DNA from: Aerococcus urinaehominis
GTDB lineage: Bacteria; Bacillota; Bacilli; Lactobacillales; Aerococcaceae
Direction of reading: 5' to 3'
NCBI RefSeq assembly: GCF_001543245.1
Contig: NZ_CP014163.1
Span: forward strand, 806,001 to 870,000
Length of the DNA: 64,000 nucleotides
Below, in pieces: positions 19,748 through 30,993 of the stretch. How positions within the stretch are numbered: the first letter of the stretch is position 1; every line of letters begins with the position of its first letter. The notes beneath the pieces are model-generated. The model worked only from the letters and a program-made list of their open reading frames with translations, did no database searches and was not told the origin of the DNA. The translations under genes were made by a program, and so were the position numbers.

Positions 19748-19776
19748 ATTATAGTAGCTCTCGCAAGAAAATGCAA
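19748..19776 (-). promoter_or_regulatory. tuf promoter
   Basis: On the minus strand, -35 TTGCAT (19776-19771), 17-base spacer and a perfect -10 TATAAT (19753-19748). It lies inside the fusA-tuf gap and gives tuf independent expression. Confidence 0.85.
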
Positions 19777-19817
19777 GAATTTCATGCTAATTAGACCCTA
19801 TAACTAGCCTAACTAGC

Positions 19818-19863
19818 CTTGTCAGCAGCTTGACTGGAGAGACCAGTCAAAGCTGGCGACAAG
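19818..19863 (-). other. Long intercistronic hairpin between fusA and tuf
   Basis: Immediately after the fusA stop (19869) a hairpin forms from CTTGTC + AGCTTGACTGG and CCAGTCAAAGCT + GACAAG, with a small internal bulge and a five-base loop. No T run follows, so it looks more like a 3'-end protecting or processing element than a classic terminator. A tandem 9-base repeat AACTAGCCT (19802-19819) follows it on the minus strand. Confidence 0.6.
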
Positions 19864-19868
19864 CTTAA

Positions 19869-21962
19869 TTAATCTTCAGACTTAGTACCGTATTGTTTGA
19901 TGATTTCTTCACCAATTGATTTAGGTACCGCTTCATAATGGTCGAAAGTCATGGTGAAAGTACCACGTCCTTGGGTAGCTGAACGTAGGGTTGTTGCATA
20001 ACCAAACATTTCAGATAATGGTACTAATGAATTAACCATTAGGGCATTACCACGAGCTTCTTGTCCTTCGATCCGACCACGACGAGATGATACGTGGCCC
20101 ATAACATCACCAAGGTATTCTTCTGGCACTAAGATATCTACCTTCATCATTGGCTCAAGGATAACTGGTTCTGCAGTTTTAGCAGCGTTACGTAAAGCCA
20201 TAGAAGCCGCAACTTTAAAGGCAGTTTCAGATGAATCGACATCATGGTAAGAACCATCATAAAGTTTAGCCTTGATATCAACTAATGGGAAGCCAGCCAA
20301 GACACCATTTTCAAGGGCATCTTCTAAACCTGCTTCAACAGCTGGGATATATTCACGAGGTACTACACCACCAACGATTGCATCTTCGAATTCGAAACCT
20401 GCGCCTTCTTCGTTAGGTGAGAATTCAACCCATACATGACCATATTGACCCTTACCACCTGATTGACGTACGAATTTACCTTCGGCTTGAGTAGGTTTAG
20501 TAAAGGTTTCACGGTAAGATACTTGCGGCGCACCGACAGTCGCTTCAACGTTAAATTCACGTTTCAAGCGGTCGACGATGATATCCAAGTGCAACTCACC
20601 CATACCAGCGATAATTGTTTGACCAGTTTCATGGTCTGTAGACGCGCGGAAGGTTGGATCTTCTTCAGCTAACTTACCAAGGGCAATAGACATCTTGTCT
20701 TGGTCAGCCTTAGTATTTGGCTCAATCGCTACTTCAATAACTGGTTCAGGGAATTCCATAGATTCTAGAATCACTGGTGCCTTAGGATCAGCTAAGGTAT
20801 CACCTGTACCAGTATCTTTAAGACCTACAGCTGCTGCAATATCACCTGAGAATACTTCAGAAATTTCTTCACGGTGGTTCGCATGCATTAATAGGATACG
20901 ACCAACACGTTCGCGTTTGTCTTTCGATACATTTTGTACATATGAACCTGATTCAAGGGTACCACGGTATACGCGGAAAAAGGTTAAACGACCTACAAAT
21001 GGGTCAGTCATTACCTTGAAGGCTAGGGCTGCGAAGTCACCTTCGTCATCAGCACGCACTTCGATTACTTCATCAGGGTGCTTAGGATCATGTCCTTCAA
21101 TTGGTGGTACGTCAGTTGGTGCTGGTAGGTAGTCAATAACCGCATCCAACATTAGCTGTACACCCTTGTTCTTGAAGGCAGAACCACAAAGAACTGGGAA
21201 CATTTCAACATTACAAGTTGCTTTACGGATAGCCGCTTTAATTTGGTCTTCAGAAAGTTCTTCACCTTCTAAATAAGCCATCATTAATTCTTCATCTGAT
21301 TCAGCAACTGCTTCGAGTAGGTTTGTCCGCCATTCTTCAGCAAGTTCTTGATAATCTTCTGGGATGTCAGTCTCTTCGATTTCTTGTCCCATATCATCTA
21401 GGTACATTTCAGCCTTCATCTTAACAAGGTCAATAATACCAGTGAAGTTATCTTCAGCACCAATTGGTAATTGAATTGGCACAGCATTTGCTTGCAAACG
21501 ATCCTTAATGGTGTTAGTTGAGTATAGGAAGTCAGCACCTAATTTGTCCATTTTGTTAACAAAAACAATACGTGGCACATTATAGGTAGTTGCTTGGCGC
21601 CAAACTGTTTCAGTTTGTGGTTCTACACCTGATTGGGCATCCAGTACAGTTACTGCACCATCAAGTACACGCAGTGAACGCTCAACTTCAACAGTGAAGT
21701 CCACGTGTCCAGGGGTATCGATGATGTTTACACGGTGACCTTGCCATTGAGCTGTTGTCGCAGCAGATGTGATAGTGATACCACGTTCTTGTTCCTGCTC
21801 CATCCAGTCCATTTGGGCGCCACCATCGTGGGTCTCACCAATCTTATGGATTTTACCAGTGTAGTATAAGATACGCTCGGTAGTTGTCGTCTTACCAGCA
21901 TCGATGTGGGCCATGATACCGATATTACGTGTTTTTTCAAGAGGGAATTCTCTTTTAGCCAT
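19869..21962 (-). CDS. fusA: Elongation factor G
   Basis: EF-G, 697 aa, the translocase GTPase and the target of fusidic acid. The G domain ([19 protein letters not shown], then [29 protein letters not shown]) is followed by domains II to V (for example [20 protein letters not shown] and [14 protein letters not shown]). It lies in the str operon 114 bp after rpsG. Length and motifs are standard. Confidence 0.99.
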   Translation of the reverse strand: MAKREFPLEKTRNIGIMAHIDAGKTTTTERILYYTGKIHKIGETHDGGAQMDWMEQEQERGITITSAATTAQWQGHRVNIIDTPGHVDFTVEVERSLRVLDGAVTVLDAQSGVEPQTETVWRQATTYNVPRIVFVNKMDKLGADFLYSTNTIKDRLQANAVPIQLPIGAEDNFTGIIDLVKMKAEMYLDDMGQEIEETDIPEDYQELAEEWRTNLLEAVAESDEELMMAYLEGEELSEDQIKAAIRKATCNVEMFPVLCGSAFKNKGVQLMLDAVIDYLPAPTDVPPIEGHDPKHPDEVIEVRADDEGDFAALAFKVMTDPFVGRLTFFRVYRGTLESGSYVQNVSKDKRERVGRILLMHANHREEISEVFSGDIAAAVGLKDTGTGDTLADPKAPVILESMEFPEPVIEVAIEPNTKADQDKMSIALGKLAEEDPTFRASTDHETGQTIIAGMGELHLDIIVDRLKREFNVEATVGAPQVSYRETFTKPTQAEGKFVRQSGGKGQYGHVWVEFSPNEEGAGFEFEDAIVGGVVPREYIPAVEAGLEDALENGVLAGFPLVDIKAKLYDGSYHDVDSSETAFKVAASMALRNAAKTAEPVILEPMMKVDILVPEEYLGDVMGHVSSRRGRIEGQEARGNALMVNSLVPLSEMFGYATTLRSATQGRGTFTMTFDHYEAVPKSIGEEIIKQYGTKSED

Positions 21963-22076
21963 CTTCGATCTTTATCTCCTTTGTTCTTAGTCCACATAAG
22001 CTAGGCCTATGCGTAAGTTCAGTATATCATGTTTAAAGAAGGAGCACCTTCTTTTTTGATAAAAATGATTAGCTTC

Positions 22077-22547
22077 TTACCAGCGGAAGTGAGCGAAGGC
22101 CTTGTTAGCTTCAGCCATCCGGTGAGTTTCTTCACGTTTACGAACTGAAGCACCAGTGTTTTCAGCTGCATCCATGATTTCACGAGCTAGGCGAACTTCC
22201 ATGGTACCTTCACCACGTAGGCGTGCATATTGAACTAACCAACGTAGACCTAAAGCTTGACGACGGTCTGGACGAACTTCAACCGGTACTTGGTAGTTGG
22301 AACCACCAACACGGCGAGATTTAGTTTCTAGAACTGGCTTGATGTTTTCCATAGCTTCTTCGAATACATCTAAAGGTTGGTTACCAGTTTCTTCTTTAAT
22401 AATATCGAAAGCATTATACAAGATAGTCGCTGCTTTACCACGTTTACCGTCAACCATTAATTGGTTGATTAAACGAGTAACGATTTTTGAATTGTAAATT
22501 GGATCGGGTAGTACATCACGTTTTGGGACATGTCCTTTACGAGGCAT
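22077..22547 (-). CDS. rpsG: 30S ribosomal protein S7
   Basis: Small-subunit protein S7, 156 aa, nucleates assembly of the 30S head. It begins [20 protein letters not shown] and contains [19 protein letters not shown] and the C-terminal [20 protein letters not shown]. It follows rpsL by 29 bp. S7 is a translational repressor of the str operon in E. coli; no equivalent site was identified here. Confidence 0.99.
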   Translation of the reverse strand: MPRKGHVPKRDVLPDPIYNSKIVTRLINQLMVDGKRGKAATILYNAFDIIKEETGNQPLDVFEEAMENIKPVLETKSRRVGGSNYQVPVEVRPDRRQALGLRWLVQYARLRGEGTMEVRLAREIMDAAENTGASVRKREETHRMAEANKAFAHFRW

Positions 22548-22576
22548 TTAATGTCCTCCTTTCATATATTTGTCTA

Positions 22577-22990
22577 TTATTCGTTAGGTTTTTTAGTACC
22601 GTATTTAGAACGGCTTTGACGGCGTCCATCAACACCAGCAGTATCAAGGGCACCACGTACAATATGGTAACGAACCCCTGGTAAGTCCTTCACACGGCCG
22701 CCACGGATTAACACAACGCTGTGTTCTTGTAGGTTATGGCCGATACCTGGGATATAAGCTGTTACTTCTAATAAGTTTGATAAACGAACACGGGCATATT
22801 TACGTAAAGCCGAGTTCGGTTTCTTAGGTGTCATGGTACCAACACGGGTACAAACGCCACGTTTTTGTGGTGAATTGTTACGGGTTGGTTTACGTTTCAT
22901 TGAGTTATAGCCACGACCTAAAGCAGGTGAGTTAGATTTCTCAATCGCTGATTTACGCGGCTTACGTACTAACTGGTTAATAGTAGGCAT
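22577..22990 (-). CDS. rpsL: 30S ribosomal protein S12
   Basis: Small-subunit protein S12, 137 aa, part of the decoding centre. It begins [20 protein letters not shown]. The streptomycin-resistance hot spots look wild type ([11 protein letters not shown] contains the K43-equivalent, and [11 protein letters not shown] the K88-equivalent). It is the first gene of the str operon. Confidence 0.99.
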   Translation of the reverse strand: MPTINQLVRKPRKSAIEKSNSPALGRGYNSMKRKPTRNNSPQKRGVCTRVGTMTPKKPNSALRKYARVRLSNLLEVTAYIPGIGHNLQEHSVVLIRGGRVKDLPGVRYHIVRGALDTAGVDGRRQSRSKYGTKKPNE

Positions 22991-23155
22991 TAGCGTCTAC
23001 TCCTCCTTATATTGTTTTTTAAGTCCACACATCCAGGTGTGTCATTTTTTAAAAAAATAAATAATCGATGATTTCCACCGATTTTAAGTAGGCTTTTGTA
23101 ACAGTCAGCACGACTGTTGGTTTGTCTACAGGAAACTGTCTACAAAAAGCACCTT
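22991..23155 (-). ncRNA. Leader region of the rpsL operon
   Basis: About 165 bases between promoter and rpsL hold several hairpins: AACAGTC/GACTGTT (23100-23106 with 23112-23118), an upstream TGTAGACAGTTTCCTGTAGACA imperfect repeat, and ACACACCTGGATGTGT close to the gene. The GACACACCYGG string also occurs in the S10 leader. A regulatory role is possible but not shown. Confidence 0.5.
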
Positions 23156-23159
23156 TAAA

Positions 23160-23188
23160 ATAATATCATGCTTGGCTGCCTATGTCAA
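23160..23188 (-). promoter_or_regulatory. str operon promoter
   Basis: On the minus strand, consensus -35 TTGACA (23188-23183), 17-base spacer and -10 TATTAT (23165-23160). It begins just after the lysS terminator and drives rpsL-rpsG-fusA. Confidence 0.88.
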
Positions 23189-23208
23189 TAATCTTTTACA
23201 GATAATAT

Positions 23209-23245
23209 GGTAAAAATAAAGAACCTGAGTATAAATCCCAGGTTC
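23209..23245 (-). terminator. Terminator after lysS
   Basis: GAACCTG pairs with CAGGTTC (23221-23227 with 23239-23245), followed on the minus strand by TTTATTTTTACC. It ends the lysS transcript, including its structured 3' region. Confidence 0.85.
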
Positions 23246-23372
23246 GCTATGATACGTATGTTAGCAGCCATGTCCCCACTTCAGAAATAAGACTCAATAG
23301 CTTATAGCTAGGGGTCCGATTCCTTTCAAGTGGTCTATGCCTGAACGTCGCGTCTTACACCCTCACTAGCAA
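23246..23372 (-). ncRNA. Pseudoknotted RNA in the lysS 3' region
   Basis: A 127-base ORF-free stretch between the lysS stop and its terminator. On the minus strand UAAGAC (23357-23352) pairs with GUCUUA (23293-23288), and CCACUU (23333-23328) pairs with AAGUGG (23281-23276). The order makes these cross, an H-type pseudoknot. A five-bp hairpin UAGCU/AGCUA lies in the loop, and GCUAACAUACGUAUCAUAGC follows. I do not recognise a known family; it could be a 3'-derived small RNA. The pairing is seen; function is unknown. Confidence 0.5.
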
Positions 23373-24905
<1,533 letters not shown>

Positions 24906-24951
24906 TTAACTCTTTAACTACTCTACTATGTTGCCAATTATAAGCAAAAAA

Positions 24952-24972
24952 AGCAAGCTTTTTTAGCTTGCT
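24952..24972 (-). terminator. Terminator between dusB and lysS
   Basis: AGCAAGCT pairs with AGCTTGCT (24952-24959 with 24965-24972), followed on the minus strand by seven T. lysS therefore needs read-through or its own promoter; TATAAT occurs soon after but without a clear -35. Confidence 0.85.
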
Positions 24973-24979
24973 CACCTAA

Positions 24980-26002
24980 TTAACGGGCCTGGCGTACCCG
25001 CGGTCGGCGCTCTTTTTGTTCAGCTTGACGCGCAATGACCTGGTCTTTAAATGGCAGTAAAATTTCCTTAACCTCGGCTTGGCTATTAGCTTGGGTACAG
25101 GCTACCTTAATCTTGGAAGCCCGCGGGATGCCTTTAAGATAATAAGAAACCAACCCCCTAAATTCACGGGTTGCTACATGGTCCCCTTTAAGATCAACCA
25201 AACGTTGTAAGTGGTCTAAGGCACCATCAATTTTCTCAGCACCCGTTTTTTCAGGTAGTAGCTCCCCCGTCTCCAGATAATGAACCGTCCTTTGAATCAT
25301 CCACGGATCACCCAAACTGGCGCGGCCAATCATGACCCCATCTACCCCATAGTTGTCCAAGGCATATTTAGCCTCTTCTGGGGTTTTAATATCGCCATTG
25401 CCGTAGAAAGGAATAGAAATTTCCTTAGCGACCTGGCTAATTATATCCCAGTCAGCCTGGCCCTCATACATCTGCTTACGAGTACGACCATGCATGGCTA
25501 CCATGCTGGCTCCGGCACGCTGGGCTGCCAGGGCATTTTCTACTGCTAAAATGTGGTCAGCATCCCAACCGGTCCGCATTTTAACCGACACTGGAATATC
25601 CACCGCATCAACCACCCGGGCCACCCGTTCGTAAACTAGGTTGGGATCTAAGAGGCAGCGGGCCCCTGCTTCAGTTTTCACTACCTTGTTAACTGGGCAA
25701 CCCATATTAATATCAATAATAGCTGCCTTAGTATTATCCTGAACAAACTTGGCCGCCTCAGCTAAGGATTCAGGTGTCCCGCCAAAAATTTGTACAGATA
25801 AAGGCCACTCGCTCTCTTCAATATGGAGCATGGACAGGGTTTTTTCATTACGGTAATGAATGCCCTGGTCAGAAATCATTTCACAAACTACTAAGCCGGC
25901 TCCCATTTCCTTAACAGCCACCCGAAAGGCTGCATTAGAGATACCAGCCATCGGGGCTACTGCAATCGGATTTTTAATTTCTATATTACCAATTTTTATC
26001 AT
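24980..26002 (-). CDS. dusB: tRNA-dihydrouridine synthase
   Basis: Flavin enzyme that reduces uridines in the tRNA D loop, 340 aa. It has the FMN barrel with VAPMAGISNAAFR near residue 17, the catalytic cysteine C102 in NMGCPVNKVVKTEAGA, and GNGDIKTPEEAKYAL. The C-terminal tail is very basic (RQAEQKERRPRVRQAR). It lies upstream of lysS as in Bacillus (DusB type). The ATG start fits. Confidence 0.96.
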   Translation of the reverse strand: MIKIGNIEIKNPIAVAPMAGISNAAFRVAVKEMGAGLVVCEMISDQGIHYRNEKTLSMLHIEESEWPLSVQIFGGTPESLAEAAKFVQDNTKAAIIDINMGCPVNKVVKTEAGARCLLDPNLVYERVARVVDAVDIPVSVKMRTGWDADHILAVENALAAQRAGASMVAMHGRTRKQMYEGQADWDIISQVAKEISIPFYGNGDIKTPEEAKYALDNYGVDGVMIGRASLGDPWMIQRTVHYLETGELLPEKTGAEKIDGALDHLQRLVDLKGDHVATREFRGLVSYYLKGIPRASKIKVACTQANSQAEVKEILLPFKDQVIARQAEQKERRPRVRQAR

Positions 26003-26045
26003 TTATCTCTTCCTTATTCATAAATTAACTAGTAAACACCCGGGT

Positions 26046-26073
26046 ATTCTATCAAAAACCAAGCTCTTTGCAA
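26046..26073 (-). promoter_or_regulatory. Likely dusB promoter
   Basis: On the minus strand, TTGCAA (26073-26068), 16-base spacer and TAGAAT (26051-26046), about 45 bases before the dusB start and after the cysK terminator. Confidence 0.6.
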
Positions 26074-26090
26074 AGTCCCTTGCATAGAAA

Positions 26091-26114
26091 AAGACCTAGA
26101 CTTAACTAGGTCTT
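26091..26114 (-). terminator. Terminator of cysK
   Basis: AAGACCTAG pairs with CTAGGTCTT around a six-base loop; the minus strand continues TTTTTCT. An intrinsic terminator after cysK. Confidence 0.88.
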
Positions 26115-26135
26115 CAGATTTAAGGATATGATGGC

Positions 26136-27056
26136 TTATTCCGAGAAGATACCAGTTGACAAGTAGCGCTCACCAGTATCAGGTGCTACAACGACGACAC
26201 TTTGGCCCTTTTCCATTTGTTTAGCAACTTCAATAGCAGCGGCTACAGCGGCACCACTAGAAATACCAGCTAAGATACCTTCATTGATACCTAAAACTTT
26301 AGTGGTTTCAATCGCTTTGTCTGAACTTACCTGGATAATTTCATTGTAAAGCTGGGTGTCCAAGACACTCGGTACAAATCCAGCACCAATGCCTTGAATT
26401 TTGTGGCTACCCTTGGCTTGGCCTGATAAAACAGCTGATTCAGCCGGCTCAACCGCATAAAGTTTGATATCTGGATCTTGGTCACGCAGATAGTGGCCAA
26501 CACCGGTTAAAGTACCACCAGTGCCGACACCAGCTACAAAGGCATCAGGCACTTTACCTAGCGCTTCAACGATTTCTGGTCCCGTCGTGGCTTCATGGAT
26601 AGCCGGGTTAGCTAGATTATCAAACTGACCGAGCATCACGTAACCATCTTGGCTAGCGAGTGCGCTAGCTTGGCTGATGGCCTCACCCATGCCGCCCTCA
26701 CCAGAAGTTAGACGTAGTTCCGCCCCGTAAGCACGCATCAGGTCCTGACGTTCCTTACTCATCGTTTCTGGCATAAAGATAATAATATCATAGCCCTTAG
26801 CTGCAGCAATTAGAGATAAACCGACACCGGTGTTACCTGATGTCGCTTCAACAATCGTATCACCTGATTTTAAGATTCCTTCTTCTTCAGCTACCTCAAC
26901 CATATTAAGGGCAATGCGGTCCTTGACACTGCCACCGGCATTGAAAGATTCTAGCTTAACGTAAACATCAGCTGAACCATAAGGGACTGAGCGTTGTAAT
27001 TTGATTAAAGGTGTTTCACCAATTAATTCGCTGACACTATTTACTAATTTTGCCAT
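26136..27056 (-). CDS. cysK: Cysteine synthase (O-acetylserine sulfhydrylase)
   Basis: PLP enzyme making cysteine from O-acetylserine and sulfide, 306 aa. The PLP lysine is K45 in NAGGSVKDRIALN; EATSGNTGVGLSLIAAAKGY binds the substrate, and GVGTGGTLTGVG the phosphate. The C-terminal SSGAAVAAAIEVAK and PDTGERYLSTGIF are standard. It is a single-gene unit between hslO and dusB with its own terminator; no cysE is adjacent. Confidence 0.96.
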   Translation of the reverse strand: MAKLVNSVSELIGETPLIKLQRSVPYGSADVYVKLESFNAGGSVKDRIALNMVEVAEEEGILKSGDTIVEATSGNTGVGLSLIAAAKGYDIIIFMPETMSKERQDLMRAYGAELRLTSGEGGMGEAISQASALASQDGYVMLGQFDNLANPAIHEATTGPEIVEALGKVPDAFVAGVGTGGTLTGVGHYLRDQDPDIKLYAVEPAESAVLSGQAKGSHKIQGIGAGFVPSVLDTQLYNEIIQVSSDKAIETTKVLGINEGILAGISSGAAVAAAIEVAKQMEKGQSVVVVAPDTGERYLSTGIFSE

Positions 27057-27094
27057 TAGAGTTGCCTTCTTTCTATATTTGCTTATGCCATTTT

Positions 27095-27124
27095 ATTTTA
27101 GCAGTTTCAATGAGACTTGAACAA
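27095..27124 (-). promoter_or_regulatory. Possible cysK promoter
   Basis: On the minus strand, TTGTTC (27124-27119), 18-base spacer and TAAAAT (27100-27095), about 40 bases before the start. No CymR or T-box-like element was recognised. Confidence 0.45.
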
Positions 27125-27127
27125 TAG

Positions 27128-28006
27128 TTACTGAGCTTCATCCATGATCGCCTTTAGATCAGCTTCATCATAGAAATATTTCTCATTACAGAAGTGGCAA
27201 ACAGCCTCAGCGCCACCGTCTTCATCAATCATATCCTGAATATCTTGACTATTTAGAGTAGCTAGTCCAGCAGCAAATCGCTCTTTAGAACATTCACAGT
27301 GGAAGGATACTGGACTCTCTTCCAAGAGTTGGACGTTATCTTCACCCAATAACTGATAAAGAACTTGGGCCGGGCCGTAACCATCTGACAGCAATTCTGT
27401 CAATTGTGGCATTTGGGCCACCGCGATTTCGAGTTGACTAATGGTTTCTTCAGTCGCACCTGGCATCACTTGGACCATCCAACCGCCAGCATTAATCACT
27501 GTTTCATCCGTATCAACTAAGACACCTAAACCTACAGCCGACGGGGTTTGCTCAGATACCGTTAAGTAATACGTGAAATCTTCAGCTAATTCGCCAGAGA
27601 TTAAGGGCACCTGACCTTGGAAGGGTTCTCCCAAGCCTAGGTCTTTGATAACTGACAAACTACCGTTTTGACCAACTGCACCGCGAACATCAATTTTACC
27701 CTGGGCATTTGGTTCTAAGCTAACATGGGGTTGGTCCACATAGGCCTTAACATGACCTTGACCATCTGCTGTCGCAACAATTTTACCGGCTGGGCCATCC
27801 CCCGATATTTGAACTGTCATCTTCGCATCATCTTTAATATTTGAAGCTAATAAGAGCGTACCAGCAATAGTTCGGCCCATGGCAGCTGTCGAAGCCGACC
27901 ACGAATCATGACGGGTCTGGGCCTCTCTAACGGTGTCCGTTGCTACAACTGCAGTGGCCCGTATCTGTCCATCAAATGCTAGTGCTTTATATAAAGTATC
28001 TGGCAT
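27128..28006 (-). CDS. hslO: Hsp33 redox-regulated chaperone
   Basis: Heat-shock protein 33, 292 aa, a cytosolic holdase activated by oxidation and unfolding. The four zinc cysteines are at the C-terminus: CEC in FHCECSKERFAAGL and CHFC in AVCHFCNEKYFYDEA. The N-terminal body shows MGRTIAGTLLLASNIKDD and GPAGKIVATADGQGHVKAYV. The ATG at 28006 is preferred over the TTG one codon earlier. Its place after ftsH and before cysK matches Bacillus. Confidence 0.96.
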   Translation of the reverse strand: MPDTLYKALAFDGQIRATAVVATDTVREAQTRHDSWSASTAAMGRTIAGTLLLASNIKDDAKMTVQISGDGPAGKIVATADGQGHVKAYVDQPHVSLEPNAQGKIDVRGAVGQNGSLSVIKDLGLGEPFQGQVPLISGELAEDFTYYLTVSEQTPSAVGLGVLVDTDETVINAGGWMVQVMPGATEETISQLEIAVAQMPQLTELLSDGYGPAQVLYQLLGEDNVQLLEESPVSFHCECSKERFAAGLATLNSQDIQDMIDEDGGAEAVCHFCNEKYFYDEADLKAIMDEAQ

Positions 28007-28038
28007 CAATTCACTTCCTTTTTGTAAGTTTTATTTTT

Positions 28039-28066
28039 ATTTTACTACTTTAGTGTAATATTTCAA
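28039..28066 (-). promoter_or_regulatory. hslO promoter
   Basis: On the minus strand, TTGAAA (28066-28061), 16-base spacer and TAAAAT (28044-28039), about 30 bases before the start. No CIRCE repeat is visible. Confidence 0.6.
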
Positions 28067-28090
28067 GTTAGACCCCTCAGGTCTATGACA

Positions 28091-28115
28091 GACAAAAAGG
28101 CCGGCTAAGCGGCCT
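28091..28115 (-). terminator. Terminator of the hpt-ftsH operon
   Basis: AGGCCG pairs with CGGCCT (28098-28103 with 28110-28115), then TTTTTGTC on the minus strand, directly after the ftsH stop. Confidence 0.85.
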
Positions 28116-28129
28116 CTTGTTTGATTATC

Positions 28130-30334
28130 CTAATCCTGGTCTGACTGGTCATCAATATTTTGATCGATATGGGCGTTACGTTGACCAATTTGGTCTGAAG
28201 GCACTTGGTCTTCATCACTAGTCTGGTCAGCATCGTCTGCCGAATCAACCACTTGACCATCATTAGCTGCTTGGTCGCTCTCGATAACACCAGCTTCATC
28301 CAAACGTTGGCGATCACTAGCCTGACGTTCTCTTTGCTGACGCAACATATCTTCCTTGGTTTCTTCATAAGACTTAGCCTGACTTTCTTGGTCTTGGTTA
28401 ACCTCATGGTCAGCTGGCATCTTGCCATACTTGAAGAGACTTTCGATAGTCTTCTCATCCAAGGTTTCAAGCTCAAGTAATTTTTCAGCAATCAAGTCCA
28501 ATTGGTCACGGTGACTAGCTAGGATATCCATAGCCTGTTGCATGGCTTGGTCCATAAAACTACGTACTTCACTATCAATTTGATAAGCAATTTGATCTGA
28601 GTAGGACTTGTTATCATAGCCAGCATTAGCCCCTCGCATACCATGGTTTCCTTCATAGGAAATCGTACCCAGTTTTTCACTCATACCGTATTCTGTTACC
28701 ATAGCACGGACAATTGCGGTTGCCTGTTCGAAGTCATTAGAAGCGCCTGTGGTCTGCGTGTTGAAGACTAGCATTTCAGCTGCTCGACCACCGAGTAGAC
28801 CGACCACTTGCTCACGCAAGTCTTTTTCAGTATAAAGGAATTGGTCTTCGCGCGGTAGCATAATTGCATAGCCACCAGCCTTACCACGCGGCACAATTGT
28901 TACCTTGTGGACAACCCGCGCTTCGTTGAGGACTAAACCGGCAATAGTATGTCCGGCCTCGTGATAGGCTACCATCCGGCGTTCCTTAGCAGAAATTACC
29001 TTGTCTTTCTTAGCCGGACCAGCAATTACCCGGTCCTGGGCTTCATCGACATCAACCATATCAATTTCCTTCTTGTCTAGACGGGCTGCCACTAAGGCTG
29101 CTTCATTAAGCACGTTTTCTAGCTCTGCCCCGGTAAAACCAGGCGTTTGCTGAGCAACTACCTTAAGGTCAACATCTGCTGCTAATTTTTTATCCCGAGC
29201 ATGGACTTTCAGGATCGCTTCCCGGCCCTTAACATCTGGTTTACCCACCAAAATTTGACGGTCGAAACGTCCAGGACGTAAAAGGGCTGGGTCTAAGACA
29301 TCGGAGCGGTTAGTCGCTGCAATCACAATGACGTTATCGGTATCAGAGAAACCATCCATTTCAACCAATAGTTGGTTCAATGTTTGCTCGCGCTCGTCAT
29401 TGCCACCGCCCATGCCAGAGCCACGCCGGCGACCAACAGCATCGATTTCATCGATAAAGACAATAGCTGGCGCATTTTTCTTGGCATTATCAAAAAGATC
29501 ACGTACGCGGCTAGCACCAACCCCGACAAACATTTCCACAAATTCAGAACCAGAAATTGAATAGAAAGGCACGCCAGCTTCACCAGCTACGGCCTTAGCA
29601 AGTAGGGTTTTACCGGTTCCGGGAGGGCCTTCAAGCAAGACACCTCTGGGAATGCGTGCCCCCAATTTTTGGTATTTGCGCGGGTCACGTAGGAAATCAA
29701 CCACTTCTACTAGCTCTTGTTTTTCTTCATCAGCACCAGCTACATCAGAAAAACGAACTTTTACGTTTTCCTTAGACTGGTCAACCGCCCGAGATTTACC
29801 CATTGACATCGGATTGTTACGGCCACCACCCTGAGCTTGGTTCATCATCATCCACATAATAGCTATGAATATGATTAGTGGGACAACCGAGAACAAGAGG
29901 CTCAGCCAAGCTCCTGACTGGTCCTCCTCTAATGTCTTCACCTGGGTGTCAGTATCCGTAGCTGTTTGACTAATCTTAGCTAGGGTCGAATCATTAGGCA
30001 AAATATTAGTCACAAAGCCTTGCGCCTGCCCAGTTGTCGATGAATCAAAAATACTAAAATTATTTAGGTCACCAGAACCTTGTTCGGCCTGGCCACTAGC
30101 ACCATCCCGATACTGGCCCACAATTTGATAAGCGCCAGCCTTAGGTTGGACGGTGAAGCTTTTAACCTGTTTGTCTTCTAGCTTTTGAATAAACTCAGTT
30201 TGGTTAAGCTCTTCGGTTGACCCACTAGGTCCCCCAGTTAAAGTAGAAACCAAACCCATCAAAGCTAAAAACACAAGAACCCAAACGATACCGTTACGGA
30301 AAAAGTTAGGGCGTTTTGGTCTTTTTCTTTGCAT
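28130..30334 (-). CDS. ftsH: ATP-dependent zinc metalloprotease FtsH
   Basis: Membrane AAA+ protease for quality control of membrane and regulatory proteins, 734 aa. Two membrane helices (about 14-34 and 143-165) flank an outside domain. The AAA module has Walker A GPPGTGKT (236-243), Walker [12 protein letters not shown] and the arginine finger region; the zinc site is HEAGH (458-462). From about residue 645 a long Q/D-rich acidic tail follows, longer than in most homologues. It lies 25 bp after hpt and before hslO as in Bacillus. Confidence 0.98.
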   Translation of the reverse strand: MQRKRPKRPNFFRNGIVWVLVFLALMGLVSTLTGGPSGSTEELNQTEFIQKLEDKQVKSFTVQPKAGAYQIVGQYRDGASGQAEQGSGDLNNFSIFDSSTTGQAQGFVTNILPNDSTLAKISQTATDTDTQVKTLEEDQSGAWLSLLFSVVPLIIFIAIMWMMMNQAQGGGRNNPMSMGKSRAVDQSKENVKVRFSDVAGADEEKQELVEVVDFLRDPRKYQKLGARIPRGVLLEGPPGTGKTLLAKAVAGEAGVPFYSISGSEFVEMFVGVGASRVRDLFDNAKKNAPAIVFIDEIDAVGRRRGSGMGGGNDEREQTLNQLLVEMDGFSDTDNVIVIAATNRSDVLDPALLRPGRFDRQILVGKPDVKGREAILKVHARDKKLAADVDLKVVAQQTPGFTGAELENVLNEAALVAARLDKKEIDMVDVDEAQDRVIAGPAKKDKVISAKERRMVAYHEAGHTIAGLVLNEARVVHKVTIVPRGKAGGYAIMLPREDQFLYTEKDLREQVVGLLGGRAAEMLVFNTQTTGASNDFEQATAIVRAMVTEYGMSEKLGTISYEGNHGMRGANAGYDNKSYSDQIAYQIDSEVRSFMDQAMQQAMDILASHRDQLDLIAEKLLELETLDEKTIESLFKYGKMPADHEVNQDQESQAKSYEETKEDMLRQQRERQASDRQRLDEAGVIESDQAANDGQVVDSADDADQTSDEDQVPSDQIGQRNAHIDQNIDDQSDQD

Positions 30335-30359
30335 CTAGTTGCTCCAATCTAATTCTAAT

Positions 30360-30896
30360 TTACTTGTAGACGTCTTCCTTGAGAACGCCAATATAAGGTA
30401 GGCCCCGATATTGGTCACTATAGTCCATACCATAGCCAACGACAAATAAATCATCAATTTCAAAGCCAATGTAATCGGCCTGAATAGCTACTTCGCGGCG
30501 GCTTTCCTTATTCAAGAGTGCCACAATCTTAATCGAAGCGGCATTACGGTTGGCTAATAGCTGCTTAAGGTAGGCTAGCGTCCGGCCGGTATCGACAATA
30601 TCTTCAACAATAATCAAATCACGACCCTCGACAACTCGGTCCAGGTCCTTGATAATCTTAACGACTCCACTCGACTCTGTCGAAGCACCGTAACTAGATA
30701 CAGCCATAAAATCAAGTTCTAGGTCCACTGACATTTGCCGAACTAGGTCAGACATAAAAATCACCGACCCCTTAAGAATACCTATCACCAGTGGCTTACG
30801 TCCTTGGTAATCTTGGCTAATCTCTTGGCCAAGCTTCTTAACACTCTGCGCAATCTCTGCTTCAGTCACTAGCACACGCTCAATATCTGGATTCAT
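30360..30896 (-). CDS. hpt: Hypoxanthine-guanine phosphoribosyltransferase
   Basis: Purine salvage enzyme, 178 aa, making IMP/GMP from hypoxanthine/guanine and PRPP. The PRPP-binding motif is at residues 95-107 (IVEDIVDTGRTLA), with GILKGSVIFMSDL near 39 and FMAVSSYGASTESSG near 63. It lies between tilS and ftsH as in Bacillus (hprT) and has its own promoter. Confidence 0.97.
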   Translation of the reverse strand: MNPDIERVLVTEAEIAQSVKKLGQEISQDYQGRKPLVIGILKGSVIFMSDLVRQMSVDLELDFMAVSSYGASTESSGVVKIIKDLDRVVEGRDLIIVEDIVDTGRTLAYLKQLLANRNAASIKIVALLNKESRREVAIQADYIGFEIDDLFVVGYGMDYSDQYRGLPYIGVLKEDVYK

Positions 30897-30934
30897 GTTA
30901 TCTCCTTATTAGTACTCAACAAGTTATGCTATGT

Positions 30935-30963
30935 ATTGTAGCAAGTCTACCATACGACTGCAA
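30935..30963 (-). promoter_or_regulatory. hpt-ftsH promoter
   Basis: On the minus strand, -35 TTGCAG (30963-30958), 17-base spacer ending TTGC and -10 TACAAT (30940-30935), with extended -10 character. It lies about 40 bases before hpt. Confidence 0.75.
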
Positions 30964-30993
30964 ATATTTAATAGTCCATTTAGCTTGTTAAAG

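Noticed and set aside
23246-23372. 6S RNA or tmRNA identity for the lysS 3' region
   Set aside because: The ends do not pair into a long rod with a central bubble as in 6S RNA, and no tag ORF or tRNA-like ends are present.
28105-28491. 128-codon minus-strand ORF in another frame of the ftsH tail
   Set aside because: It overlaps the true ftsH frame; the composition is biased because of the Q/D-rich codons of that tail.
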